Shown here: positions 52,521-61,123 of the stretch, one piece after another | Position numbering within the stretch: the first letter of the stretch is position 1 | How the letters are laid out: the number at the start of each line of letters is the position of its first letter | Source: UBA6059 sp040222235 | GTDB taxonomy: Bacteria; Bacteroidota; Bacteroidia; Cytophagales; Cyclobacteriaceae | Direction of reading: 5' to 3' | Assembly: GCA_040222235.1 (NCBI GenBank) | Contig: JAVKDO010000147.1 | Coordinates: 1-64,000 of the forward strand | DNA length: 64,000 nt | Notes under the pieces: generated by a model | Database searches by the model: none | What the model saw: only the letters and a program-made list of their open reading frames with translations | What the model was told of the DNA's origin: nothing | Made by a program: the position numbers and the translations under genes

Positions 52521-52528
52521 TATATTTG
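52521..52528 (+). promoter_or_regulatory. Putative -7 element of the 52556 gene
   Basis: TATATTTG is an exact TAnnTTTG match ending 27 nt before the ATG at 52556. No -33 TTG is seen at 19 nt. Confidence 0.45.
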
Positions 52529-52555
52529 AATGACTCATATATAAGGTGTAACTAC

Positions 52556-53155
52556 ATGCCGAAGTATTTCATATTTACTCTTTTTGTACTATTGACGATG
52601 CACAGCTTCCAACTGATTGAGGAGGCGGGTAAAGAGCAGCTTGAAATTGATATGTCGAAAGAGACGTTGTACAATCTATTAGAGTCAGCCAAGGATGATA
52701 TCGGGAAGCAATACTTCAAAGTGAGCGAAGAGCACTTAGATCTAGCAATAGTCTATTTGCAGAATATTGAGGAGTCCTTAGATAATGAGAGCAATAGTGT
52801 GATCGATGAAGCTATTGCTGGCCTTCAGATCGTAGAGCAAGATATTAGGAATAGGATCATCTACGAGGATGATCTCAATGTTGCGTTTGCAAAAGCCATG
52901 AGCGCTTTAGCTTTTGCTCATCTGGTAGTATGCGAGCAGGAGTTAAATGAAGGAGAGCTCAGTAAGGCATTAAGATCACTGAAGGCAGCAATTAATCACT
53001 TAGAGCACTCAATGAAGTATTCGTCTGGTGAGTTGCTTGAAACGGAAGAGGCACTTGTAAAAGAGTTGGCAGATCTATCGAGTAGCGGAGATATTACCGT
53101 CGAGACTGTTCACAATGATGTGGAGAAGGTGAAGTCTATCATTACATCGAAATAA
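52556..53155 (+). CDS. Exported all-helical protein of unknown function
   Basis: I do not recognise the family. The 199-residue product starts MPKYFIFTLFVLLTMHS, a probable signal peptide, and the rest is predicted to be four or five amphipathic helices rich in Glu, Leu, Ala and Lys. The regular pairing of helices (for instance HLDLAIVYLQNIEESL and SLKAAINHLEHSM) suggests a periplasmic helical bundle that binds other proteins or small ligands. A TTG at 52526 in the same frame lies inside the -7 element and is not a plausible start. Confidence 0.65.
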   Translation: MPKYFIFTLFVLLTMHSFQLIEEAGKEQLEIDMSKETLYNLLESAKDDIGKQYFKVSEEHLDLAIVYLQNIEESLDNESNSVIDEAIAGLQIVEQDIRNRIIYEDDLNVAFAKAMSALAFAHLVVCEQELNEGELSKALRSLKAAINHLEHSMKYSSGELLETEEALVKELADLSSSGDITVETVHNDVEKVKSIITSK

Positions 53156-53594
53156 TAATCATTGGACACTTGGTAGGTACAGTGACTCACAATCTACCTA
53201 AGGTGTTTAATGGGCGTGAATATTCGATTAGTGGCTGTTTCTGTAAAATAGGAGTGAATTAGAGGTGTTTGTTTTGAATGAACAAGTCCATTCATGATAT
53301 TAGCGGTAATTTTAAAAGAAAGAATAGTTTTTTTAAGAGAATGATAATATTTTCGCACGCAGTTGTATGGTCATATGCTAATTGGCATCCGTGAATGGAA
53401 AAATGTGAAACAAATCATTTTGATTATTCGAAATACCCATTAATATTACGAGCAGTTTATGAAAATGCTTACTTTTGGCGATATTGCAACGAGCAACAAA
53501 CTTTTAGAAAAACAAACGACTTAAAGAGCAATAAATAATACAACTAATAATTTGGTAAACTTTAATCTAATTTAATCACGAAAATTTAAGAACA
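53156..53594 (+). promoter_or_regulatory. 439-nt intergenic region with promoter of the 53595 lipoprotein gene
   Basis: The region is A/T-rich and holds no convincing ORF. TACTTTTG at 53470-53477 matches TAnnTTTG exactly, although no TTG is found 19 nt upstream, and gives an untranslated leader of about 110 nt rich in A. Nothing else is recognised, and no clear terminator for the upstream gene was found. Confidence 0.45.
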
Positions 53595-55991
53595 ATGAGT
53601 AAACTTAAACGATTACTGGGGGCGCTATCTCTTGTAGCCCTTTTTATCTTCTCGTCTTGTGTAGACGATGAGGTAGCACCGGAAGTAGCGGCTTTGCGCC
53701 AAGCGCAGGTTGCCCTTCTTAATGCCGAAGTGGCATTTCAAGATGCCGAGACCAGGTATCAAAACGCTCAAGCTGAATCTCAGGAAATAGCTAATGCGTT
53801 CGCTTCTTCTAATAACGCCATTACTCTTCAGTTAAGTCAGGTTGCTCTCGATAGTGCGTTGGCACGATTGGAAGTTGACTTGGCCATAGCGGCTAATGAT
53901 TTGGCAGAACAAGAGGAACTGGCGATTCAAGCTTCTGCTGACCTGGCCAGAGCTCTTGCTACTGCAGGGTTAAGCGATGCTGCTTTCTATCTTGAGCAGT
54001 GGGATGCTGTTGTTTTCGGTGGATTTATGGCTACTGATGGTCATCTTATTTTCGGAGGCACAGGCCTTCTCGCAACTCAAGCAATGATTGTAGATAAGTC
54101 TGCGGCACTTGCCGAGGCTGAATTGTACTTGTCTGCTGATGAGTCGGTAACACAGGCATTCCTCGATGCGAAGTTGGATGAGACTCTTGCAGACGCTCAA
54201 GCTGATTTAGCTGCCGCTCAGGCTGATCTACCAGTACAGAAAGAGGTATTGGCAGCTCTTGAGGCTGATGATAGATTAGCCGCTATTGCTGCCCTACAGG
54301 CTTCATTAATTCCTCTGGCAGATGATAGTGTAGCTGCTATAGCTGTAGTAGAAGCTGCTGAGGACGCTCTAGAGGCGTTGGAAGATATTGATGATGACAA
54401 TATACAGACGGTTGTTGATTTTCAGAACCTGGATGATGATGATAATTTTCCCGATCATAGAGATACTTGGAGATCTTCTTTCGCACGCGATTCTGCTGCA
54501 AGGGCTAACATAGCGGTCTTCGAGGGTGAAGTTGCTGCATGGGAGGCTTATGCTGATTCTCTTCAGGCGATTTATGATGAGTTTTACCCTGTATTTGTAG
54601 AAGATTATGAAACTACTCTGGCTGAGTTCGAAGCGGATACAGTAGAAACTTGGAATAACCTTCCATCTAATTCTGCCGGAGAAGATGAACTATATGAACT
54701 AGAGGATGCGTATGCTACGTATATGATTGAATGGGGACTCTTCCTTGCTAAGGATCTTGATGGTGATGGAAACCCCCCGACTTCAGCCGATACTACGACG
54801 TTGATAGCTGCTCGTACCGCATATGATGGTCTGAATGCAGCACAATTACTTGCTAACCCAAGAGTTGGTGGTCCATTCTTGTTGCCTACTTACAATAATT
54901 TTACGGATGGAACGACATTTTTCACTTGGATGGATCCTGTTGACGCTTTGGAAGGAGCGAGAGCTACAGGTATTGGATCTGGTAACGGCGTGGGTGGTGC
55001 GCTTGCAGCCTATGTCACTGCTTCTGGTAACGATGGCACAGCACAAATCGCGCATGATGATGCAATTAGAAGATTTAATGCTGTGAATGATTTTTATGGA
55101 AATATTGTAAATGAGTATAGAGGTCTACAGGCTTATATCGATGCGGTAATCGCAGGTACTGAAGAAGATGGTGATTATACAGGATCTGTACCTGACGCTC
55201 CTTTAAGTCTTACAAATTTCGAGGGTCTTGCTTTTATGACTCAGTATAGTGATGCTATCGATGCACTTAATATTGATCTGGGTAAATTGTTAACTGAGCT
55301 TGCCAAAGGTAATACTACCGCAGAAGCTATATTCAATGCATTATTCCCAGGGTATTACCAGTGTTTGTGTTCTGAAGAAGCTCCTACTGATCCATCTGTA
55401 GCTTTCTCATTGGCACAATTAGCTGCCGAAGAAACAGTTGCTGCTGATGCCGCAGGTGATTTAACGTACGCTTTGACTATTATTGATCAGGCCGAGATTG
55501 ATGCTTATTTGGCAGCACTTGAAGCGCTTGAGGAAACCAACGATGCGTTGGATACTTACTTCCAGTCATTAGTTCCTGCTAGACTAGCTGTAGATGCCGC
55601 TGAGTCAGCTCAAGATGCCATAACTGAACAACAAGATGATATCAGGATTCAGATCAAAGCTATCGAGGATGCTTGTGATGGCGAATTTGGTGTGAATGAT
55701 GCGAATTTCACCGAGTGCACTAACAGTATCTCTGATGAAATTGAGGCAGTGAAAGCGGAAATTGCGAAGTTAGAAGGTGAGGAGAATGTGGATGGTTCTA
55801 TTTTGAATCTGACTAGAGACATTCTAGAGGCTGAGATTGATATTACTTTAGCTGCTCAAGGCCAACTTAAGGCTGAAGATATGGTAGCTGAGTTGATCGC
55901 TGAATTGGAAGCCATCAGAACTCAGGAGTCTGTGTTACAGGCACTGGCAGATGAGTTCCAGACATTATTGGAAGCTGCATTGGCAGGATAA
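53595..55991 (+). CDS. Large Ala/Asp/Glu-rich helical lipoprotein of unknown function, with LRQAQV motif
   Basis: This 798-residue lipoprotein starts MSKLKRLLGALSLVALFIFS and has the lipid Cys at residue 22, followed by VDD, which may favour surface exposure. The mature part is strongly acidic, Ala-rich and mostly helical, with heptad-like stretches (ETRYQNAQAESQEIANAF, LADAQADLAAAQADLPVQ) at both ends and a less regular middle (about 290-560) with Asp-rich loops such as DGDGNPPTS. The peptide ALRQAQVALLN (33-43) begins the first helix and recurs in two other envelope proteins of this window. An outer-membrane barrel gene follows 83 nt later, so the two may work together at the surface. No family was recognised. 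Confidence 0.75.
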   Translation: MSKLKRLLGALSLVALFIFSSCVDDEVAPEVAALRQAQVALLNAEVAFQDAETRYQNAQAESQEIANAFASSNNAITLQLSQVALDSALARLEVDLAIAANDLAEQEELAIQASADLARALATAGLSDAAFYLEQWDAVVFGGFMATDGHLIFGGTGLLATQAMIVDKSAALAEAELYLSADESVTQAFLDAKLDETLADAQADLAAAQADLPVQKEVLAALEADDRLAAIAALQASLIPLADDSVAAIAVVEAAEDALEALEDIDDDNIQTVVDFQNLDDDDNFPDHRDTWRSSFARDSAARANIAVFEGEVAAWEAYADSLQAIYDEFYPVFVEDYETTLAEFEADTVETWNNLPSNSAGEDELYELEDAYATYMIEWGLFLAKDLDGDGNPPTSADTTTLIAARTAYDGLNAAQLLANPRVGGPFLLPTYNNFTDGTTFFTWMDPVDALEGARATGIGSGNGVGGALAAYVTASGNDGTAQIAHDDAIRRFNAVNDFYGNIVNEYRGLQAYIDAVIAGTEEDGDYTGSVPDAPLSLTNFEGLAFMTQYSDAIDALNIDLGKLLTELAKGNTTAEAIFNALFPGYYQCLCSEEAPTDPSVAFSLAQLAAEETVAADAAGDLTYALTIIDQAEIDAYLAALEALEETNDALDTYFQSLVPARLAVDAAESAQDAITEQQDDIRIQIKAIEDACDGEFGVNDANFTECTNSISDEIEAVKAEIAKLEGEENVDGSILNLTRDILEAEIDITLAAQGQLKAEDMVAELIAELEAIRTQESVLQALADEFQTLLEAALAG

Positions 55992-56074
55992 TATCTCTTT
56001 AGGAATTAGGTCGGGAGATGTTCTCCCGACCATATCTTAACAAATTGAAAGTTTAATCCTAAAGACAGAACAAT

Positions 56075-56917
56075 ATGAAAAAATATATTTTACTTACTAT
56101 GTTGCTGTCGTTCGGTCCGTTAGTTCAGGCTCAGGATGATGGTGAGGTAGATGAGGGATATGGTCCGAAGAAGGGGGACATTACTGTTGAGATGCAGTTT
56201 GGTAGATCAAACATCATTAATGAAGGTTTGACTGTACCAAGTGCACCTGGTAATAACTCTAGTTGGGCTGTAGCGGCAAATAGTCCGTATGCGAACAATA
56301 TAAGTCTTCAGAATAATCAAAATACTTTTGTCAATATGATTGGCATAAAGGGTGGTTATTATTTGAGTGACAAAGTGTCTGTGATATTGGCAGGTGCTGT
56401 TCGTATGGATTATACGCCTGGTCAGGCTAATGTTCCTGGATTTATTAATTCAGGGCCTAATGCAGCCTGGATACCGGCTTACGCAGCTATTCCTGAACAA
56501 AACAGCACTCTCTTAAATGCTGTCATTGGTAGCGAGTACACGTTTAAAACTAAAATGGAAAGAGTTTTTCCATATGTAGGTTTGCATGTACCATTTTATT
56601 ATGCCCAGCAGTCTGAATATGATCCAACTATAACTGATGCTGCCATTGGTGGTGAGGGTTCTGGAAATATTGCTAATACAGTAGTCGATCTTGGTACTCG
56701 TACAGGTGAGATATTTGGATTTGGTGTTCAATTTGCTGCTGGTGTTGATTATTACTTAATGGAAGGGTTTTATTTTGGATTTGAAATTAGGCCAGCTTCT
56801 TATATCTATGCGTATTCGGCGAGTAAGCCGGGTCCTGGGTTGGAGTTACAGCAGTCAAATACAAATACATATTCCTTCTTCACACAACCTTTTATGAAAC
56901 TAGGATTCAAGTTCTAA
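56075..56917 (+). CDS. Outer-membrane beta-barrel protein
   Basis: 280 residues. A signal peptide ends near residue 19 (FGPLVQAQ), followed by an acidic linker and then alternating strands consistent with an eight-stranded barrel: ITVEMQFGRSN, MIGIKGGYYLSDKVSVILAG, GSEYTFKTKMERVFPYVGLH, FGFGVQFAAGVDYYLMEGFY, and the last strand PFMKLGFKF ending in Phe, the usual signal for outer-membrane insertion. It resembles porin-like barrels of Bacteroidota without a clear named family. It follows the Ala/Asp-rich lipoprotein and ends at a strong terminator, so the two are probably one transcript. Confidence 0.82.
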   Translation: MKKYILLTMLLSFGPLVQAQDDGEVDEGYGPKKGDITVEMQFGRSNIINEGLTVPSAPGNNSSWAVAANSPYANNISLQNNQNTFVNMIGIKGGYYLSDKVSVILAGAVRMDYTPGQANVPGFINSGPNAAWIPAYAAIPEQNSTLLNAVIGSEYTFKTKMERVFPYVGLHVPFYYAQQSEYDPTITDAAIGGEGSGNIANTVVDLGTRTGEIFGFGVQFAAGVDYYLMEGFYFGFEIRPASYIYAYSASKPGPGLELQQSNTNTYSFFTQPFMKLGFKF

Positions 56918-56934
56918 GAATCTTTGTAAATACA

Positions 56935-56964
56935 AAAAAGCTGATAGTTTACTATCAGCTTTTT
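56935..56964 (+). terminator. Terminator after the outer-membrane barrel gene
   Basis: A 13-bp perfect stem, AAAAAGCTGATAG (56935-56947) with CTATCAGCTTTTT (56952-56964), has loop TTTA. The A and T ends make it potentially bidirectional. Confidence 0.92.
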
Positions 56965-57116
56965 ATTAAACTGATGAATGCTTATAAAATGAGACCTTTG
57001 AATTACAGTACCTACATGTGTAATATGTGATTTGATTAAGATTAAAGTGAATAAGATATTATAGTGTTCACTGTAATCCCTGGTTTTATTAGATAATACT
57101 TTGTCGTTTACCACGA

Positions 57117-57140
57117 AAACCCGCCTTGTGCGGGTTTTTT
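57117..57140 (+). terminator. Second terminator before ychF
   Basis: The stem AAACCCGC (57117-57124) pairs with GCGGGTTT (57130-57137), followed by T residues. No ORF of note lies between this and the terminator 150 nt upstream, so it may end a short RNA. Confidence 0.85.
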
Positions 57141-57175
57141 ATTTGTCGGACATTATAAGATGAAGGGCTTATCGG

Positions 57176-57183
57176 TAGCTTTG
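57176..57183 (+). promoter_or_regulatory. Putative -7 element of ychF
   Basis: TAGCTTTG matches TAnnTTTG exactly, 32 nt before the ychF ATG. A -33 element at the usual distance is not evident. Confidence 0.45.
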
Positions 57184-57215
57184 CAGCTTATCAATCAATT
57201 GACTTAAAGAACTTT

Positions 57216-58313
57216 ATGGGTTTGAAATGTGGTATTGTGGGATTACCTAATGTTGGTAAGTCTACATTGTTTAATGCGATTTCTAGTGGAAAGGCTGAAT
57301 CTGCGAATTTTCCATTTTGTACAATAGAGCCAAATGTGGGTGTAATTACTGTGCCTGATGAACGGTTGGGTATTCTTGAAGGGCTTGTTGATCCTGAAAA
57401 GGTTGTGCCTACTTTTATCGAATTTGTGGATATAGCGGGACTTGTCAAAGGGGCCAGTAAAGGGGAAGGTCTTGGTAATAAGTTTTTGGCTAATATCAGA
57501 GAGGTGGATGCGATCGTGCATGTCGTCAGATGCTTTGATGATGATAATGTAGTCCACGTAGACGGCCGTGTCAATCCAGTTGAGGATAAGCAGGTTATTG
57601 ATATAGAATTGCAATTGAAGGATCTAGAATCTGTTGATAAACGAATTCAGAGAGTAGAGAAATTGGCTAAGACAGGTGATGCTAGTTCAAAGAAGGAATT
57701 ATCAGTTCTTCAGAAATTGAAGGGTCATTTGGAGGCTGGAAACAATGCTCGTTCTCTTGACGAACTAACAGAAGATGAACTTGAGTTGGTACGAGAGTTA
57801 CAATTATTGACTATCAAGCCTATCATTTATGCTGCTAATGTGGAAGAGGACTCTGCGTCATCTGGAAACACTTATGTAGATGAATTGAAGAGAGAGGTGA
57901 GTACTGAGATGGCTCAAGTGGTGGTGATTTGTGCCGCTCTTGAGGAGCAAATTGCTGAACTGGACTTGGAAGAGCGTGGTATGTTTTTGGAGGAATATGG
58001 CTTGAAAGAATCAGGCCTGGATAAGCTGATAAGTGCCTCCTACAATCTATTGAATCTAATCACCTATTTCACTGCAGGCAAGCAAGAAGTAAGAGCTTGG
58101 ACAATAGAAAAAGGTTGGAAAGCCCCACGTGCAGCCGGTGTTATTCATACTGATTTTGAAAAAGGCTTCATAAGAGCGGAAGTAATTAAGTTGGAAGACT
58201 ATCAACGCCTAAAAACTGAACTGGCTTGTAAGGAAGCGGGTAAAATGGGTGTTGAAGGAAAGGAATATGTCGTTAAAGATGGTGATATAATGCACTTCCG
58301 TTTCAATGTCTAA
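57216..58313 (+). CDS. ychF: Redox-regulated ATPase YchF (OLA1 family)
   Basis: P-loop protein of the Obg-like family that binds ATP rather than GTP, associates with ribosomes and affects stress responses. The 365-residue sequence starts MGLKCGIVGLPNVGKSTLFN (G1 loop), has the switch region FPFCTIEPNVGVI, G3 VDIAGLVKGAS, and a G4 region altered to NVEE, as expected for ATP preference. A coiled-coil insertion (about 135-200) and the C-terminal TGS domain with FTAGKQEVRAW and GVIHTDFEKGFIRAE are complete. It is transcribed alone after two terminators. A short imperfect inverted repeat at 58322-58349 follows the stop, and Cas6 starts 92 nt downstream. Confidence 0.97.
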   Translation: MGLKCGIVGLPNVGKSTLFNAISSGKAESANFPFCTIEPNVGVITVPDERLGILEGLVDPEKVVPTFIEFVDIAGLVKGASKGEGLGNKFLANIREVDAIVHVVRCFDDDNVVHVDGRVNPVEDKQVIDIELQLKDLESVDKRIQRVEKLAKTGDASSKKELSVLQKLKGHLEAGNNARSLDELTEDELELVRELQLLTIKPIIYAANVEEDSASSGNTYVDELKREVSTEMAQVVVICAALEEQIAELDLEERGMFLEEYGLKESGLDKLISASYNLLNLITYFTAGKQEVRAWTIEKGWKAPRAAGVIHTDFEKGFIRAEVIKLEDYQRLKTELACKEAGKMGVEGKEYVVKDGDIMHFRFNV

Positions 58314-58405
58314 TTTGTAAATTCGTGAATAGTAAAGCTATCACGAAACATTTTCTCGTTCAATCTGTTTTTTCTGCACTGTTGTTTAATTAACCGTGTA
58401 GAGTC

Positions 58406-59230
58406 GTGAGAGTAAGGATTATTTTTAACCTCAAAAATAAAGGTGCATATGTACCTTTTCACCATCAATATTTATTAGCTCAAACTGCGAAAGCTGTTCT
58501 TTTATCAGGTGGTAATACAGAGTTTATTGACTATCCATATTTCCACTTTTCTGGACTCAAGGGACAAACACGTATAAGTAAGCAGGGGCTTCATTACTAT
58601 AGTAGTAAAGTAACCTTGGTGCTGGCAAGTCCTTCTCAAGAGTATATTGATCATTTTTTGGAGAGTCTCTTTAAGCAAACTCAAATAAACATAGGTAATC
58701 TAGTGTTGTTGCCCAGTGAAGTTGAGAAGGAAGTGGCTCCAGAAATTACTGATTCAACAAAGTTCGTTTGTATCTCACCTATCGTAATGCTCACTCCTTC
58801 ATTATTTGATGAATCAGCTAAAAGGTTTATTGAGCCTGAATCTGACGAATTCTCAGATCTGCTGTATGATAGTACAATTTCAAGAATGGAGGCTTATGGC
58901 TACACCAGTGAGCAGTTGGCGTCATTCTTTAAGTTTCAAATTGTTCCCGATCGGGAGTATTTAGATCGAATTAGAACTGGAGGAAAGAAGTTCGCTAGAA
59001 TATATCCATTATTTGACCAAGACGTTAAATATGAAGTTAGAGGTTATACATTTCCATTCACGTTGTATGCGGCCAAGGAGGTACAAGAGTTTGTTTTTAC
59101 CTGTGGACTAGGTGTTTATACTAATAAAGGTTTTGGAATGCTGGACATTGCCAATAGCAATCCATCAAATAGAACTAAAAAATATGAGGTCTCTGGTACA
59201 ATGTCGGATCTGGTTGAGGTAAGTGGTTAG
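58406..59230 (+). CDS. cas6: Solitary CRISPR-associated endoribonuclease Cas6
   Basis: Cas6 cuts CRISPR precursor RNA within the repeat. The 274-residue protein starts at GTG with MRVRIIFNLKNKGAYVPFHH, the usual Cas6 N-terminus, has the central YFHFSGLKGQTRISKQG, and ends its second ferredoxin-like domain with the Gly-rich loop GLGVYTNKGFGML, the strongest family signature. Histidines at 19-20 in PFHHQY, or H46-equivalents nearby, are candidates for catalysis. No repeat array and no cas1, cas2 or effector gene is present in the window; the neighbours are ychF and, tail to tail with a 4-nt overlap, a DUF5103 gene. It may process RNA from arrays elsewhere or have another RNA target. Confidence 0.87.
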   Translation: MRVRIIFNLKNKGAYVPFHHQYLLAQTAKAVLLSGGNTEFIDYPYFHFSGLKGQTRISKQGLHYYSSKVTLVLASPSQEYIDHFLESLFKQTQINIGNLVLLPSEVEKEVAPEITDSTKFVCISPIVMLTPSLFDESAKRFIEPESDEFSDLLYDSTISRMEAYGYTSEQLASFFKFQIVPDREYLDRIRTGGKKFARIYPLFDQDVKYEVRGYTFPFTLYAAKEVQEFVFTCGLGVYTNKGFGMLDIANSNPSNRTKKYEVSGTMSDLVEVSG

Positions 59231-60492
59231 TTGATTCCGGAGAAGAGGCTAAGGTAACCTACCGGTATATCGAACTGAGTTCCCGGAGCGCGGTAGTATA
59301 CAAATATTTCATATTGATTTTCAGTTTCGAAATGTGATCCTTCGTAGTTCCATGGAGTATCGTTATCTAGCCAATAGATATAATTATAGAAACCTTGCTT
59401 GATTAGGATTTGCGCCTGATATTGCTCTTTTGACGGGTTGTACGTCATTAAATTGTCTTTCTCCTTTTGCCAGATATTGTATGCTCCCAGTACGTAGAGT
59501 TTTTCCTTCACCTTTGGTATTCTTAGGGAAAAGTTGACTTTCACATAGTCTGCTTCCAGATCAATTGACCCTGGTTCCAGAGTCTGGTTGTAGTACTTTC
59601 CATTTTGGTCTTCATATATACCATAGGCTAGGCCATTTCTGCTCTCCTCAGGAATGACGTAAGCCTCTGTAACATCAGGCTTCCTGTCAATGGAACTAAT
59701 ATTTTGACCTCTATAAGTGTAACCTCTAAGGTCGAATAAACGAAACTCGTTTCCAGCTTGGAGGGCGTTTTCTCCTGAAAAACCTCTGAATTCAATAGTG
59801 CCTATATCTTCGCGTATCATGGATGGTGTGAGGTCAGTAAGCATATTGTCCCATCTTTGATTTTGTCTTATGACTAACTTGAAATCCTGAGTAGGACTAA
59901 ACGTTTCCATATTGCTATAGTTCACTTTAAACTCAAACTGGTGCATTTTTGGATTGCTCGTGTTAATAATACGATTGCCAAAGACTGGGCTAATTTCTAC
60001 GCTGTTTGTATAGACCACAAAACGCTTGGTCAAAATCAATTGCTCCCCATCAGAGCGTCTGTATACAGCCAAGAGATAATTGCCTGGTTGCTTAACTCTA
60101 GGCAGTGTTACCTCATAGCTCGTATAAGGCACCTTCGTGTTCTGTGAGTATTGGTAGTTCTGTATTGGGAACTCGTTGTACTCAAATAGATATTCCAACT
60201 CCACCATATTAGATTTCTTCCAATCTGCGGTGCACCTGATAAGCTTGAAGATGTAATCGGAGTAATCATAGTAGAGTTCGTCAAACTTCAACTGCAATGG
60301 GGTCTGTTGTCTAACATCAATGATTGCAGACTGATATTCGGGGTACCTCTCTTGACTCAAGGGGTAGAGTTGCACTGATTTTACGTTTTCATCGTAGATT
60401 TTGTCTTCATATCGCAATGTCTGTGCGCTTGAGATGAGGGCTCCTGATATAAGAGTTGTAAAAAGAATGATGAAATTTACCTTTCGTTGCAT
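59227..60492 (-). CDS. DUF5103 / T9SS plug-like exported protein
   Basis: 421 residues. A signal peptide (about 1-24, LISSAQT) precedes a DUF5103 body: VKSVQLYPLSQERYPEYQS, LQLKFDELYYDYSDYIFKL, PYTSYEVTLPRVKQPGNYLL, FEFKVNYSNMETFSPTQDF and a C-terminal YWLDNDTPWNYEGSHFETEN. From general knowledge, a protein of this family closes the outer-membrane channel of the type IX secretion system in Flavobacterium (the Plug protein). This fits the T9SS sorting signal in the 2145-residue protease homologue of this window. It is convergent with cas6. Confidence 0.82.
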   Translation of the reverse strand: MQRKVNFIILFTTLISGALISSAQTLRYEDKIYDENVKSVQLYPLSQERYPEYQSAIIDVRQQTPLQLKFDELYYDYSDYIFKLIRCTADWKKSNMVELEYLFEYNEFPIQNYQYSQNTKVPYTSYEVTLPRVKQPGNYLLAVYRRSDGEQLILTKRFVVYTNSVEISPVFGNRIINTSNPKMHQFEFKVNYSNMETFSPTQDFKLVIRQNQRWDNMLTDLTPSMIREDIGTIEFRGFSGENALQAGNEFRLFDLRGYTYRGQNISSIDRKPDVTEAYVIPEESRNGLAYGIYEDQNGKYYNQTLEPGSIDLEADYVKVNFSLRIPKVKEKLYVLGAYNIWQKEKDNLMTYNPSKEQYQAQILIKQGFYNYIYWLDNDTPWNYEGSHFETENQYEIFVYYRAPGTQFDIPVGYLSLFSGIN

Positions 60493-60571
60493 GTATTAAT
60501 AAGCGGTATGTTCCAACCAAATTTAATCATGTTGTGTCGATACACCAGTAGCGTGGCTAACTAGGCGCTAA

Positions 60572-61123
60572 ATGAGGGAGACTGAAGAAGAGTTATTACG
60601 AGGTTGCCGAGAAGGTAGGCGTAGCGCTCAGCATGAGTTATATCAACGCTATGCCAAGGCGATGTATGCGATCTGCCTTAGATATACAAAAGCAACTGCA
60701 GAGGCGGAGGACGTACTACAGGAGGCATTCGTTAAGGTATTCTCTAAAATGGATTCATTTAAGGGCGAATCCACCGTGGGGTATTGGATCAAGCGAATAG
60801 TTATCAATACCGCTCTAAACCATCAGAGAAGTAAGCTTTACCTCTATCCTATGGTGGATGTCGAAGAAATGAATGACCGAAGCGGCACAGAGACCACTAT
60901 CAGTAATTATAGTTACCAAGAGCTGCTAGAAATGATCACAAGCCTTCCCGATGGGTCTCAGGTGATATTTAACCTCTACGCTATTGAAGGGTATAAACAT
61001 CAGGAGATTGCCAAGATGTTAGGAATTAGCGAGGGTACTTCAAAATCTCAATATGCCAGAGCGAAACAGCTGCTACAAAAAAAATTGGAATCACATGAAA
61101 GAGTGAACTATGGAAGGGTCTAA
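60572..61123 (+). CDS. ECF-type RNA polymerase sigma factor
   Basis: A sigma-70 factor of 183 residues with only regions 2 and 4. Region 2 runs through ELYQRYAKAMYAICLRYTKA and AEDVLQEAFVKVFSKM (residues about 22-66). Region 4 is the helix-turn-helix GYKHQEIAKMLGISEGTSKSQYARAKQLLQ (about 142-172). Its stop lies inside the next gene (14-nt overlap), which encodes a single-helix membrane protein with a periplasmic barrel, so that protein is the likely anti-sigma partner. Target promoters are unknown. Confidence 0.93.
   Translation: MRETEEELLRGCREGRRSAQHELYQRYAKAMYAICLRYTKATAEAEDVLQEAFVKVFSKMDSFKGESTVGYWIKRIVINTALNHQRSKLYLYPMVDVEEMNDRSGTETTISNYSYQELLEMITSLPDGSQVIFNLYAIEGYKHQEIAKMLGISEGTSKSQYARAKQLLQKKLESHERVNYGRV

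Noticed and set aside
57243..57614. Minus-strand ORFs of 123 and 127 codons over the start of ychF
   Set aside because: They are antisense to the G-domain of a highly conserved gene.
58322..58349. Imperfect inverted repeat TTCGTGAATAG/CTATCACGAA before cas6, considered as a CRISPR repeat
   Set aside because: It occurs once, has a bulge, and no spacer-repeat structure follows; it may be a weak terminator of ychF.
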